A DNA stretch of 10,445 nucleotides. It comes from CAKRPJ01 sp934376955. GTDB lineage: Bacteria; Bacillota; Clostridia; Lachnospirales; Lachnospiraceae. The stretch spans positions 1 through 10,445 of the forward strand of contig CAKRPJ010000061.1 of assembly GCA_934376955.1 (NCBI GenBank), written 5' to 3'. Below, one piece after another: positions 1 through 4,384 of this stretch (position 1 is its first letter; every line of letters starts with the position of its first letter). The notes below the pieces were generated by a model, which worked only from the letters and a program-made list of their open reading frames with translations, had not been told where the DNA came from and ran no database searches. A program made the position numbers and the translations under genes.

Positions 1-76
1 GCTCCTTCTGATAAACTGCGGAGCAGTTATTCGGTTATGAGCAAGTAGCGAAGCGGATTGCGAATATCCGCTTGAC
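1..76. repeat. 76-bp direct repeat, copy A
   Basis: This stretch recurs at 326-401 with a single mismatch (G at 60, A at 385). It contains two perfect small hairpins: AACTGC/GCAGTT at 14-28 with a GGA loop, and an AAGCGGAT/ATCCGCTT-type stem at 51-73. Copy B is preceded by the left arm of another hairpin (309-320) whose right arm lies inside the repeat. Copy A begins at base 1, so it is probably cut by the window edge. No reading frame of note crosses it. It is non-coding, dispersed and structured; its function is unknown. Confidence 0.9.
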
Positions 77-210
77 ATTGGATAATGTTGTATGTTTTCT
101 AATTTGTATCTATATTTTACAGGATTTTTGCGAGAAATAAATAGTTTATACACGAATAACTTTATATATGTAACGAAAACTCGTTTTTTTGTCATTGCGG
201 CAGAAATGTC
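77..210. other. AT-rich intergenic stretch with no gene
   Basis: I see no coding potential here. The only structure is a weak 5-bp stem AACGA/TCGTT at 172-185 followed by a run of T. On the plus strand this could be a poor intrinsic terminator for a gene left of the window. The stem is too short and AT-rich to call with confidence. Confidence 0.3.
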
Positions 211-249
211 AAAACTATAGGAAGCATAGTTTTTACACTTTAACCGAAT

Positions 250-338
250 CAAGTAAGTCCCCTGCTTCAATTGCGAAAAGCAATAAGCAGTGAGTGGGGA
301 CTTGCTTGTATCAGGAGGAGTGCAAGCTCCTTCTGATA
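250..338. repeat. Two adjacent long hairpins inside the interrupted element
   Basis: The first hairpin (250-308) has an outer stem CAAGTAAGTCCCC/GGGGACTTGCTTG with one wobble pair. Inner stems are CTGCTT/AAGCAG and ATTGC/GCAAT, closed by a GAAAA loop. The second (309-338) pairs TATCAGGAGGAG with CTCCTTCTGATA around a six-base loop. They abut with no spacer and run directly into the 76-bp repeat. Neither is followed by a T run, so terminator function is unlikely. Confidence 0.8.
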
Positions 339-401
339 AACTGCGGAGCAGTTATTCGGTTATGAGCAAGTAGCGAAGCGGATTACGAATATCCGCTTGA
401 C
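326..401. repeat. 76-bp direct repeat, copy B
   Basis: This is identical to 1-76 except for one base. It includes the right arm of the hairpin starting at 309, the AACTGC/GCAGTT hairpin at 339-353 and the AAGCGGAT-type hairpin at 376-398. A 23-bp version of the last hairpin is found inverted at 4879-4901. The high identity of the two copies, only 325 bp apart, suggests recent duplication or ongoing gene conversion. Confidence 0.9.
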
Positions 402-431
402 TGTAACATGGTCTTTCCTATAGCACAAGAA

Positions 432-564
432 AGAATGTGCCTTGGCACATTCTCGCGCCTTGCGCGGTCGCTTGCGACAATCTACATCTTCGCGCAAGTG
501 CGCATCTTTGGCACGTTAGTGCCTTTTTATATAACAGGGAATTCCTCGGAATTTCCTGTTATAT
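432..564. repeat. Tandem array of six short hairpins
   Basis: Consecutive perfect or near-perfect stems fill this stretch: AGAATGTGCC/GGCACATTCT (432-453), CGCGC/GCGCG (454-466), GTCGC/GCGAC (467-478), GCGC/GCGC (492-503), GGCAC/GTGCC (510-523), and a 17-bp stem with one wobble pair and a two-base loop (529-564). Loops are only 2-4 bases. The whole block is absent at the matching place beside tRNA copy 2, where only AGC separates the CTATAG motif from the terminator. The unit 501-530 recurs at 5204-5233. No protein is supported here. Confidence 0.8.
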
Positions 565-597
565 AAAAAAAGCTCAGGTTTTTCAACCTGAGCTTTT
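565..597 (-). terminator. Intrinsic terminator of tRNA-Leu(AAG) copy 1
   Basis: On the minus strand, AAAGCTCAGGTT pairs with AACCTGAGCTTT around a four-base loop and ends in a run of seven T. It begins three bases past the tRNA 3' end. The hairpin is nearly identical to the copy 2 terminator at 1209-1240; the main difference is one loop base. Confidence 0.9.
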
Positions 598-599
598 CG

Positions 600-683
600 T
601 GCGGAAGATGGGACTTGAACCCACACGATGTAACCACCACAAGATCCTTAGTCTTGCTCGTCTGCCAGTTCCGACACTTCCGC
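600..683 (-). tRNA. tRNA-Leu(AAG), copy 1
   Basis: The minus strand folds as an 84-nt class II tRNA. The acceptor stem is GCGGAAG/CTTCCGC with discriminator A, the anticodon stem is CAAGA/TCTTG, and the loop CTAAGGA gives anticodon AAG (leucine, CUU). The long variable arm GGTG/CATC has a GTTA loop, and the T arm is GTGGG/CCCAT around TTCAAGT. The 3' CCA is not encoded. It is identical to copy 2 at 1243-1326. An A at wobble position 34 of a leucine tRNA is uncommon in bacteria. Confidence 0.95.
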
Positions 684-730
684 ATATTATTTTTTTCGAT
701 GTTTCTTGGTATCCCTCATCGACAATAGAT

Positions 731-759
731 ACTATACCACAGGCCCGTGGTTTTGTAAA
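731..759 (-). promoter_or_regulatory. Sigma-A promoter of tRNA-Leu(AAG) copy 1
   Basis: On the minus strand a -35 box TTTACA (754-759) and a -10 box TATAGT (731-736) are separated by 17 bp. Runs of A and T upstream (about 761-800) resemble an UP element and align with the corresponding region of copy 2. Confidence 0.8.
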
Positions 760-802
760 GTCTTTTTTGAATTTTTTTAAAAAAATTTCTTGTTTGAAAA
801 AT

Positions 803-907
803 TCGCACAAATATTCTCTCTGTATCCGGCTTCTCGCCCGCTTTAAAGCATTCGTATAAATAAGTCAGCATCCGATAAACAACTACAAAGTAATCATTCT
901 TTGCCGC
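803..907 (-). pseudogene. Remnant of a small gene, possibly YjcQ-like N-terminus
   Basis: An open minus-strand stretch of 35 codons reads NDYFVVVYRMLTYLYE followed by CFKAGEKPDTE. This is well-behaved protein sequence that I associate, with limited certainty, with the N-terminus of YjcQ-like helical proteins of Clostridia. A stop codon sits directly upstream (908-910) and no ATG is present; the expected start before AKND reads GCG. An AAGGGG run lies at a suitable distance upstream (about 914-919). The similarity ends where the AT-rich tRNA promoter region begins, so the rest of the gene is missing. It follows the remnant at 966-1167 in the same direction. Confidence 0.4.
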
Positions 908-965
908 TTAAAAGCCCCTTGTTCATTGAAGCTTATCTTCCTACCCATGATATCTGCAACACCTC

Positions 966-1167
966 TTAAATATCATCTTTCTTCACTGTAATCGTTTCCC
1001 CATCTTCCGGAGGGCTTCCAATATCAACAATGCACTCATCATCTGGATGGATGCTTGATCAATTCTTCGACTGTTCTTGCATCTATCTGAGCAAACTCCG
1101 CATGAAATAGGGAAAATCCCGCCACAGTACGATCCCCCGGAGGGGCTTTTTGCTCTATAGGAATCAT
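966..1167 (-). pseudogene. Frameshifted remnant of an unidentified small protein
   Basis: Starting at the ATG at 1165-1167, the minus strand reads MIPIEQKAPPGDRTVAGF and continues through FAQIDARTVEELIKHP, then hits a stop. In the next frame it resumes at once with DDECIVDIGSPPEDG and ITVKKDDI before TAA at 966-968. At the break the sequence CATC is repeated in tandem (GGATGGATG on the plus strand, 1045-1053). Removing one 4-bp unit restores a continuous 65-codon frame. I do not recognise the family. The start codon lies inside the CTATAG element and has no clear ribosome binding site, so the true 5' end may have been lost. Confidence 0.5.
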
Positions 1168-1205
1168 AGCTTTCGTACTTCAACGTGACATGGTTTTTCC
1201 TATAG
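1155..1205. repeat. CTATAGGAA...TTTCCTATAG element, short copy
   Basis: A 51-bp element is bounded by inverted CTATAGGAA and TTTCCTATAG. The inverted arms extend outward to a perfect 17-bp match (1147-1163 against 1197-1213), separated by 33 bp. It aligns with both ends of the longer element at 215-423. Its left part overlaps the start of the gene remnant at 966-1167 and its right part runs into the copy 2 terminator. Confidence 0.7.
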
Positions 1206-1208
1206 AGC

Positions 1209-1240
1209 AAAAAAGCTCAGGTTATTCAACCTGAGCTTTT
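1209..1240 (-). terminator. Intrinsic terminator of tRNA-Leu(AAG) copy 2
   Basis: On the minus strand, AAAAGCTCAGGTT pairs perfectly with AACCTGAGCTTTT around GAAT and ends in a T run. It begins three bases past the tRNA 3' end, exactly as in copy 1. Confidence 0.9.
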
Positions 1241-1242
1241 CG

Positions 1243-1326
1243 TGCGGAAGATGGGACTTGAACCCACACGATGTAACCACCACAAGATCCTTAGTCTTGC
1301 TCGTCTGCCAGTTCCGACACTTCCGC
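1243..1326 (-). tRNA. tRNA-Leu(AAG), copy 2
   Basis: This 84-nt tRNA is identical base for base to the copy at 600-683: same anticodon AAG, same long variable arm, discriminator A and no encoded CCA. The promoter spacing (17 bp) and terminator are also conserved, so the whole transcription unit was duplicated. The spacers between promoter and tRNA have diverged while the tRNA has not. Confidence 0.95.
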
Positions 1327-1363
1327 ATGTATCTGATATTCTATTTGTCCATCAGCGTTATAC

Positions 1364-1392
1364 AGTATAGCATAGGTAATTCGTTTTGTAAA
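1364..1392 (-). promoter_or_regulatory. Sigma-A promoter of tRNA-Leu(AAG) copy 2
   Basis: On the minus strand, TTTACA (1387-1392) and TATACT (1364-1369) are 17 bp apart. The upstream A/T tracts at about 1393-1440 align with those of copy 1, suggesting a shared UP-like element. Confidence 0.8.
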
Positions 1393-1447
1393 GCCCTTTT
1401 TAAATTTTTTTAATAGAAATATTTTTTGTAAAAATTCAAAAAATATG

Positions 1448-1476
1448 TTGACAAATCCATATTCCTATACTATAAT
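1448..1476 (+). promoter_or_regulatory. Consensus sigma-A promoter of tRNA-Leu(CAG)
   Basis: A perfect -35 box TTGACA (1448-1453) and a perfect -10 box TATAAT (1471-1476) are separated by 17 bp. A/T tracts precede it. This is the best match to consensus in the window, fitting strong stable-RNA expression. It is divergent from tRNA copy 2, with which it shares the AT-rich gap. Confidence 0.92.
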
Positions 1477-1521
1477 ATGTTTTGTCAATGAGATACAGCG
1501 AAACGACAAAGACACCAAAAT

Positions 1522-1605
1522 GCAGAAGTGGCGGAATTGGCAGACGCGCACGGTTCAGGTCCGTGTGGTAGCAATACCGTGAGAGTTCAAGTCTCTTCTT
1601 CTGCA
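1522..1605 (+). tRNA. tRNA-Leu(CAG)
   Basis: An 84-nt class II tRNA. The acceptor stem is GCAGAAG/CTTCTGC with discriminator A, the anticodon stem is CACGG/CCGTG, and the loop TTCAGGT gives anticodon CAG (CUG codons). The variable arm is GGTA/TACC with a GCAA loop, and the T stem is GAGAG/CTCTT. CCA is not encoded. With the neighbouring AAG isoacceptors it covers CUG, while the AAG tRNAs would serve CUU and, if deaminated at A34, CUC and CUA. Confidence 0.96.
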
Positions 1606-1610
1606 CGACT

Positions 1611-1639
1611 AGCCCAAACCTTTATGGTTTGGGTTTTTT
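1611..1639 (+). terminator. Intrinsic terminator of tRNA-Leu(CAG)
   Basis: AGCCCAAACC pairs with GGTTTGGGTT around TTTAT and is followed by a T run. It begins six bases after the tRNA. Confidence 0.92.
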
Positions 1640-1690
1640 GATTTATAGGAATACTTTCTCTCCGGTTCGTCCGCTGCATTCAGAGACAAG

Positions 1691-1722
1691 AAAAAATACC
1701 GGCCGAATTAACGACCGGTATT
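1691..1722 (-). terminator. Terminator of the infC-rpmI-rplT operon
   Basis: On the minus strand, AATACCGGTCG pairs with CGGCCGGTATT (one wobble pair) and is followed by six T. It lies about 30 bp beyond the rplT stop codon. Confidence 0.88.
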
Positions 1723-1754
1723 GATAAATTCTTATACGATTATCTTCTGACGTA

Positions 1755-2111
1755 TTAAGCCAGTTTGCTCTTTGCAAGCTCTGCTAATTTAGCAAATCCA
1801 TCTGCATCGTTGATAGCCATATCGGATAATACCTTACGGTTCATAACAACACCAGCCTGCTTTAAGCCGAACATAAACTTGCTGTAGGAAAGTCCGTTGA
1901 TTCTTGCAGCAGCGTTGATACGAGCGATCCAGAGCTGTCTGAACTGTCTCTTTCTCTCTTTTCTTCCTGCGTAGGAGCTTGTTAATGCTCTCATTACGGA
2001 CTGCTTTGCTACTCTATACTGTTTGGAACGTGCGCCTCTGTAGCCCTTGGCTAATTTCAGCACTCTGTTATGTTTCTTCTTGGCATTTAAGCCACCTTTA
2101 ATTCTTGCCAT
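1755..2111 (-). CDS. rplT: 50S ribosomal protein L20
   Basis: L20 binds 23S rRNA and is needed early in assembly of the large ribosomal subunit. In Bacillus subtilis and Escherichia coli it also represses its own operon through the leader RNA. The 118 residues have the normal family length. The strongly basic N-terminus begins MARIKGGLNAKKKHNRVLKL, followed by the YRGARSKQYRVAKQ and GRKERKRQFRQLWIARINAA segments, and the C-terminal globular part carries GLSYSKFMFGLKQAG. An AAGGAGG site sits nine bases before the ATG. It is the last gene of the operon, 32 bp after rpmI. The visible leader upstream of infC fits L20 autoregulation. Confidence 0.98.
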   Translation of the reverse strand: MARIKGGLNAKKKHNRVLKLAKGYRGARSKQYRVAKQSVMRALTSSYAGRKERKRQFRQLWIARINAAARINGLSYSKFMFGLKQAGVVMNRKVLSDMAINDADGFAKLAELAKSKLA

Positions 2112-2143
2112 TGCTTATTTCCTCCTTCTTAATCCCGAATCTA

Positions 2144-2341
2144 TTATAAGTACGGTAAAATCTTCTTCATTACCTTGCTGTTTGTAATATCAGTAACGAT
2201 GTCTTTTCTAAGATTTCTTTTCCTCTTTGTAGATTTCTTAGTTAAGATATGGGACTTGTAAGCTTTATTTCTTACTAACAGACCTGTTCCGGATTTTTTG
2301 AAACGCTTTGCAGCTGCTCTGCTTGTTTTCATTTTAGGCAT
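2144..2341 (-). CDS. rpmI: 50S ribosomal protein L35
   Basis: A small basic structural protein of the large ribosomal subunit. The 65 residues have the usual length, starting MPKMKTSRAAAKRFKKSGTG and ending with MKKILPYL as expected. A strong AAGGAGG site precedes the ATG by eight bases. It lies between infC (25-bp gap) and rplT (32-bp gap), the conserved order across bacteria. No anomaly is seen. Confidence 0.98.
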   Translation of the reverse strand: MPKMKTSRAAAKRFKKSGTGLLVRNKAYKSHILTKKSTKRKRNLRKDIVTDITNSKVMKKILPYL

Positions 2342-2366
2342 TGTATTTTCCTCCTTAAAATTATCC

Positions 2367-2873
2367 CTATTTTTTTGCAGTTAAAAACATTACCAGGCTT
2401 CTTCCTTCTACCTTGGAAGGTTTGTCAACGACCGCGATATCGGAAAGCTTTTCAGCGAAATCGTCAAGAATATACTTTGTCTGGTTCATGTGCGCCATCT
2501 CACGACCACGGAACCTGAGAGTAACCTTAACTTTGTTTCCTTTTTCAATGAATTTCCTTGCGGAACCAACCTTCGTGTTAAGATCGTTGGTATCAATATT
2601 CGGAGAAAGGCGGACTTCTTTAACTTCAATGACCTTCTGTTTTTTCTTTGCTTCCTTCTCCCGGCGGATCATCTCGTACTTATATTTTCCATAGTCGATG
2701 ATTTTACATACCGGCGGTTTTGCTGTCGGCGCGATCTTAACCAGGTCAAGCTCTGCGTCCTTTGCCATCTTATAAGCATCCTTGGCAGACATGATTCCAA
2801 GCTGCTCTCCATTTTCTCCAATCAAACGAACTTCCTTATCACGAATCTGTTCGTTAATCATTAACTCGCTAAT
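2367..2873 (-). CDS. infC: Translation initiation factor IF-3, probable AUU start
   Basis: IF-3 binds the 30S subunit, discriminates against non-canonical start codons and prevents premature subunit joining. The product is 168 residues from the proposed start. The N-terminal domain has INEQIRDKEVRLIGENGEQL, and the C-terminal domain has the conserved KPPVCKIIDYGKYKYE linker region and VKVTLRFRGREMAH. I place the start at ATT (2871-2873): GGAGGTG at 2881-2887 is seven bases upstream. The first ATG (2859-2861) is 19 bases from that site, too far. An AUU start is the known basis for IF-3 autocontrol in E. coli. It is the first gene of the operon, behind a long attenuated leader. Confidence 0.93.
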   Translation of the reverse strand: MSELMINEQIRDKEVRLIGENGEQLGIMSAKDAYKMAKDAELDLVKIAPTAKPPVCKIIDYGKYKYEMIRREKEAKKKQKVIEVKEVRLSPNIDTNDLNTKVGSARKFIEKGNKVKVTLRFRGREMAHMNQTKYILDDFAEKLSDIAVVDKPSKVEGRSLVMFLTAKK

Positions 2874-2887
2874 AGCCGTGCACCTCC

Positions 2888-3071
2888 ATACTCATTTAAA
2901 ATAATGAATCAATAGAAAAGAAAAAGCAGATAGTAAACTATCCGCTCATAACTGCATCGGTTTTGGCATGCTGCTGCATGATAAGAAACCAATTAACTAT
3001 GAACCCGGGTCACTTAATTGTGCCGAGGTGAGGCGGATACCTGCTTTCCTGATTTGGCTGTTTTCACAACC
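2888..3071 (-). promoter_or_regulatory. L20-type leader RNA of infC operon
   Basis: About 180 nt separate the predicted transcript start from the infC ribosome binding site. Visible RNA structure includes a helix ATTGGTTT/AAACCGAT (2956-2963 with 2986-2993) enclosing a CATGC/GCATG hairpin. Near the 5' end is TATCCGC (3033-3039 on the minus strand). This is complementary to GCGGATA (2939-2945), which forms the 5' arm of the attenuator stem. Antiterminator and terminator are therefore mutually exclusive. The architecture matches the known Firmicutes L20 leader, where L20 promotes premature termination; that mechanism is inferred here. Confidence 0.8.
2911..2945 (-). terminator. Attenuator terminator ahead of infC
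   Basis: On the minus strand, GCGGATAG pairs with CTATCTGC (one wobble pair) around TTTA, followed by TTTTTCTTTTC. It lies inside the leader, before the infC start, so it can shut off the whole operon. Confidence 0.85.
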
Positions 3072-3077
3072 TATATA

Positions 3078-3106
3078 ACTATACTATATTTTTCACTCTG
3101 TGTCAA
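3078..3106 (-). promoter_or_regulatory. Sigma-A promoter of the infC operon
   Basis: On the minus strand, a perfect TTGACA (3101-3106) and TATAGT (3078-3083) are separated by 17 bp. The predicted start near 3071 gives the long leader described above. Confidence 0.88.
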
Positions 3107-3144
3107 CTGTTTTTCCGATGCTGCCGCTAATATTTTTGTCCTTC

Positions 3145-3570
3145 TTATTTATTTTCCTTTTTTGTATCCTCCAGAACAGAAGTGCAGAATCCGCATCTTG
3201 TAGCCCCAAGTGGAATCTCATTTTTGCAATACGGACAGGTCTTGGTCTTCTTTACTTCCGGCTTCTTATACTTTGCAGTCACTTTATTAATTGCCTTAAC
3301 CATACAAAAAATTACCAGTGCCATGATTAAGAAATTAACAACTGCTGTTATAAACTTACCATAATTCAGCGTTGCATCTCCAACCAGAGTCAGACTGTAG
3401 CTGTCAAAATTCATTCCTCCAAAAATACCTAAGATCGGAGAAATAATGTCATCTACCAGCGAACTGATAATGGAGGAAAAAGCACCGCCGATGATAACAC
3501 CGACAGCCATATCCATCACATTGCCGCGGCTGATGAATTTCTGAAATTCACGAAAAAATCCTTTTCCCAT
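3145..3570 (-). CDS. mscL: Large-conductance mechanosensitive channel with C-terminal zinc ribbon
   Basis: MscL is a homopentameric membrane pore that opens under membrane tension and releases solutes during hypo-osmotic shock. The 141-residue product starts GKGFFREFQKFISRGNVMDM. The first transmembrane helix runs about residues 18-45 (AVGVIIGGAF...ISPILG), a loop of about 25 residues follows, and the second helix spans about 72-95. In place of the plain C-terminal helix it ends in a CPYC...CGFC zinc ribbon (Cys112, 115, 126, 129) and a lysine-rich tail. I chose the ATG at 3570 over one seven codons upstream because AGAGG lies seven bases before it. The gene stands alone with its own promoter. 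Confidence 0.93.
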   Translation of the reverse strand: MGKGFFREFQKFISRGNVMDMAVGVIIGGAFSSIISSLVDDIISPILGIFGGMNFDSYSLTLVGDATLNYGKFITAVVNFLIMALVIFCMVKAINKVTAKYKKPEVKKTKTCPYCKNEIPLGATRCGFCTSVLEDTKKENK

Positions 3571-3572
3571 CT

Positions 3573-3638
3573 TCAGACCTCTTTTCTGCATGTCCGATTA
3601 TTCACCAAACAACAGATATTCCTCGGGCAACCTGTCAT
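3573..3638 (-). other. Possible 21-codon upstream ORF in the mscL leader
   Basis: Directly after the predicted transcript start, an ATG at 3636-3638 opens a 21-codon frame beginning MTGCPRNICCLV. It ends in TGA two bases before the mscL ATG and contains four Cys. It has no ribosome binding site, and its ATG lies within about 10 bases of the predicted start site. It may be chance; if translated it would couple to mscL. Confidence 0.25.
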
Positions 3639-3652
3639 AATAGTGTAAAGGG

Positions 3653-3681
3653 ATTATACATCAAAACTATAGTCGCTTCAA
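3653..3681 (-). promoter_or_regulatory. Probable sigma-A promoter of mscL
   Basis: On the minus strand, TTGAAG (3676-3681) and a perfect TATAAT (3653-3658) are 17 bp apart. The transcript would start about 75 bases before the mscL ATG. Confidence 0.7.
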
Positions 3682-3689
3682 CAATATTC

Positions 3690-3955
3690 TCTGATTTACA
3701 CATCACATATCGGAATTTTCACACGGCCGTGAGATCTGGCGCGTGATTCCGGTCAGCGAAGCTGACATATTTCTATCAGAATACAGTAAAACAGATGACG
3801 CCCAGCAATAGTTGAGTGCCACCTGTTTTGTTGTCCGATCCGGTTTGACAAATGCCGATTTTGTAATTATCTCAATTGTTATTATTCGGCACATGGAAAG
3901 GGCCTCCCCTGCATGTTCTGCATATTACTTTCGCGCAAACATTCAGAACAGCGAG
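3690..3955. other. Gene-poor stretch with palindromes
   Basis: No convincing gene is seen between the mscL promoter and the DUF1540 stop codon. A perfect palindrome CACGGCCGTG lies at 3722-3731 and a hairpin GTCAGC/GCTGAC with a GAA loop at 3752-3766. The minus strand has an open frame of 63 codons (3703-3894) without a ribosome binding site or recognisable domain. The composition and short GAA-loop hairpin resemble the dispersed repeats at the left edge, but I found no second copy in the window. Confidence 0.35.
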
Positions 3956-4276
3956 CTACGGCCGTCGATCTTTAAAGCCTCCGCATTCCGTCTGACCGGC
4001 AGCCCTGGCCCCATCTCCCAGAATAGAGATCCGCTCCGCACGGCACTGATGGTCATCATTAAAAAGGCAGTTCATTACATCGCACTCGACCAAAAGCTTC
4101 TCCTCCGGAGTCTTAAACAGATTTTTAAATAACCCACCTCGATTTTCCTCAAAGCTTCCGCAGCAGGTATCACCGCTTTCTTTGGCGTTGGCACCTTCAA
4201 TCAGGATTCCCTGTTTACAGCAGCATTTTTCGGCATTGTGGACACAGCTTGATACCGCACATTCCAGTCTTGTCAT
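3956..4276 (-). CDS. Tandem DUF1540 cysteine-rich protein
   Basis: The 106-residue protein contains two DUF1540 modules. The first has Cys6, Cys11, Cys18-20 and Cys38-39 and ends CCGSF. The second has Cys65, Cys70, Cys78 and Cys98 and ends ECGGF. Each has the C-x4-C...C...I...CGGF/CGSF layout. The family is common in Clostridia; the cysteines probably bind metal and the cellular role is unknown. No signal peptide or membrane helix is seen, so it is probably cytoplasmic. AAGGAG lies nine bases before the ATG. The reading frame stays open for about 30 codons upstream without any ATG, GTG or TTG. The PH-like gene lies 108 bp upstream on the same strand. Confidence 0.85.
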   Translation of the reverse strand: MTRLECAVSSCVHNAEKCCCKQGILIEGANAKESGDTCCGSFEENRGGLFKNLFKTPEEKLLVECDVMNCLFNDDHQCRAERISILGDGARAAGQTECGGFKDRRP

Positions 4277-4384
4277 TGCACATATCTCCTTTTCACGTTG
4301 ACAGCGGATATTTACGCCCGCTTTTGTTACTTCCTCACGAACGCAGTATGTGCAATTTTGCTTTCCTTCATTCCCGGATAATTA

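Larger units (their letters stand above)
215..423. repeat. CTATAGGAA...TTTCCTATAG element, long (interrupted) copy
   Basis: The left end (CTATAGGAA at 215-223, then CATAG, TTT and ACTT blocks) and right end (ACATGGT then TTTCCTATAG, ending at 423) align with the compact 51-bp element at 1155-1205. In this copy about 155 bp of hairpin sequence separates the two halves. The left end also forms its own hairpin AAAACTAT/ATAGTTTT at 211-233. The element lies on the downstream side of the tRNA-Leu(AAG) copy 1 terminator, matching the position of the short element relative to copy 2. The alignment is visible by eye; calling the extra block an insertion is inference. Confidence 0.65.

Noticed and set aside
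1..600. CRISPR array
   Set aside because: Repeats are hairpin modules of differing sequence without regular unit-spacer periodicity, and no cas gene is present.
437..859. Plus-strand open frame of 140 codons
   Set aside because: It runs through the hairpin array and antisense through tRNA-Leu copy 1 and its terminator, with no ribosome binding site. It is an artefact of structured RNA-gene sequence.
983..1210. Minus-strand open frame of 75 codons
   Set aside because: It reads the gene remnant and the CTATAG element in the wrong frame. The frames giving credible protein are the two joined at the CATC repeat.
3661..3672. TCAAAACTATAG shared with 209-220
   Set aside because: Only 12 bp match, about what chance gives in 10 kb. 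Flanks are unrelated, so not called a copy of the CTATAG element.
3703..3894. Minus-strand open frame of 63 codons between mscL and DUF1540
   Set aside because: No ribosome binding site, no recognisable domain, and it crosses a perfect palindrome and a hairpin. Probably repeat-derived.
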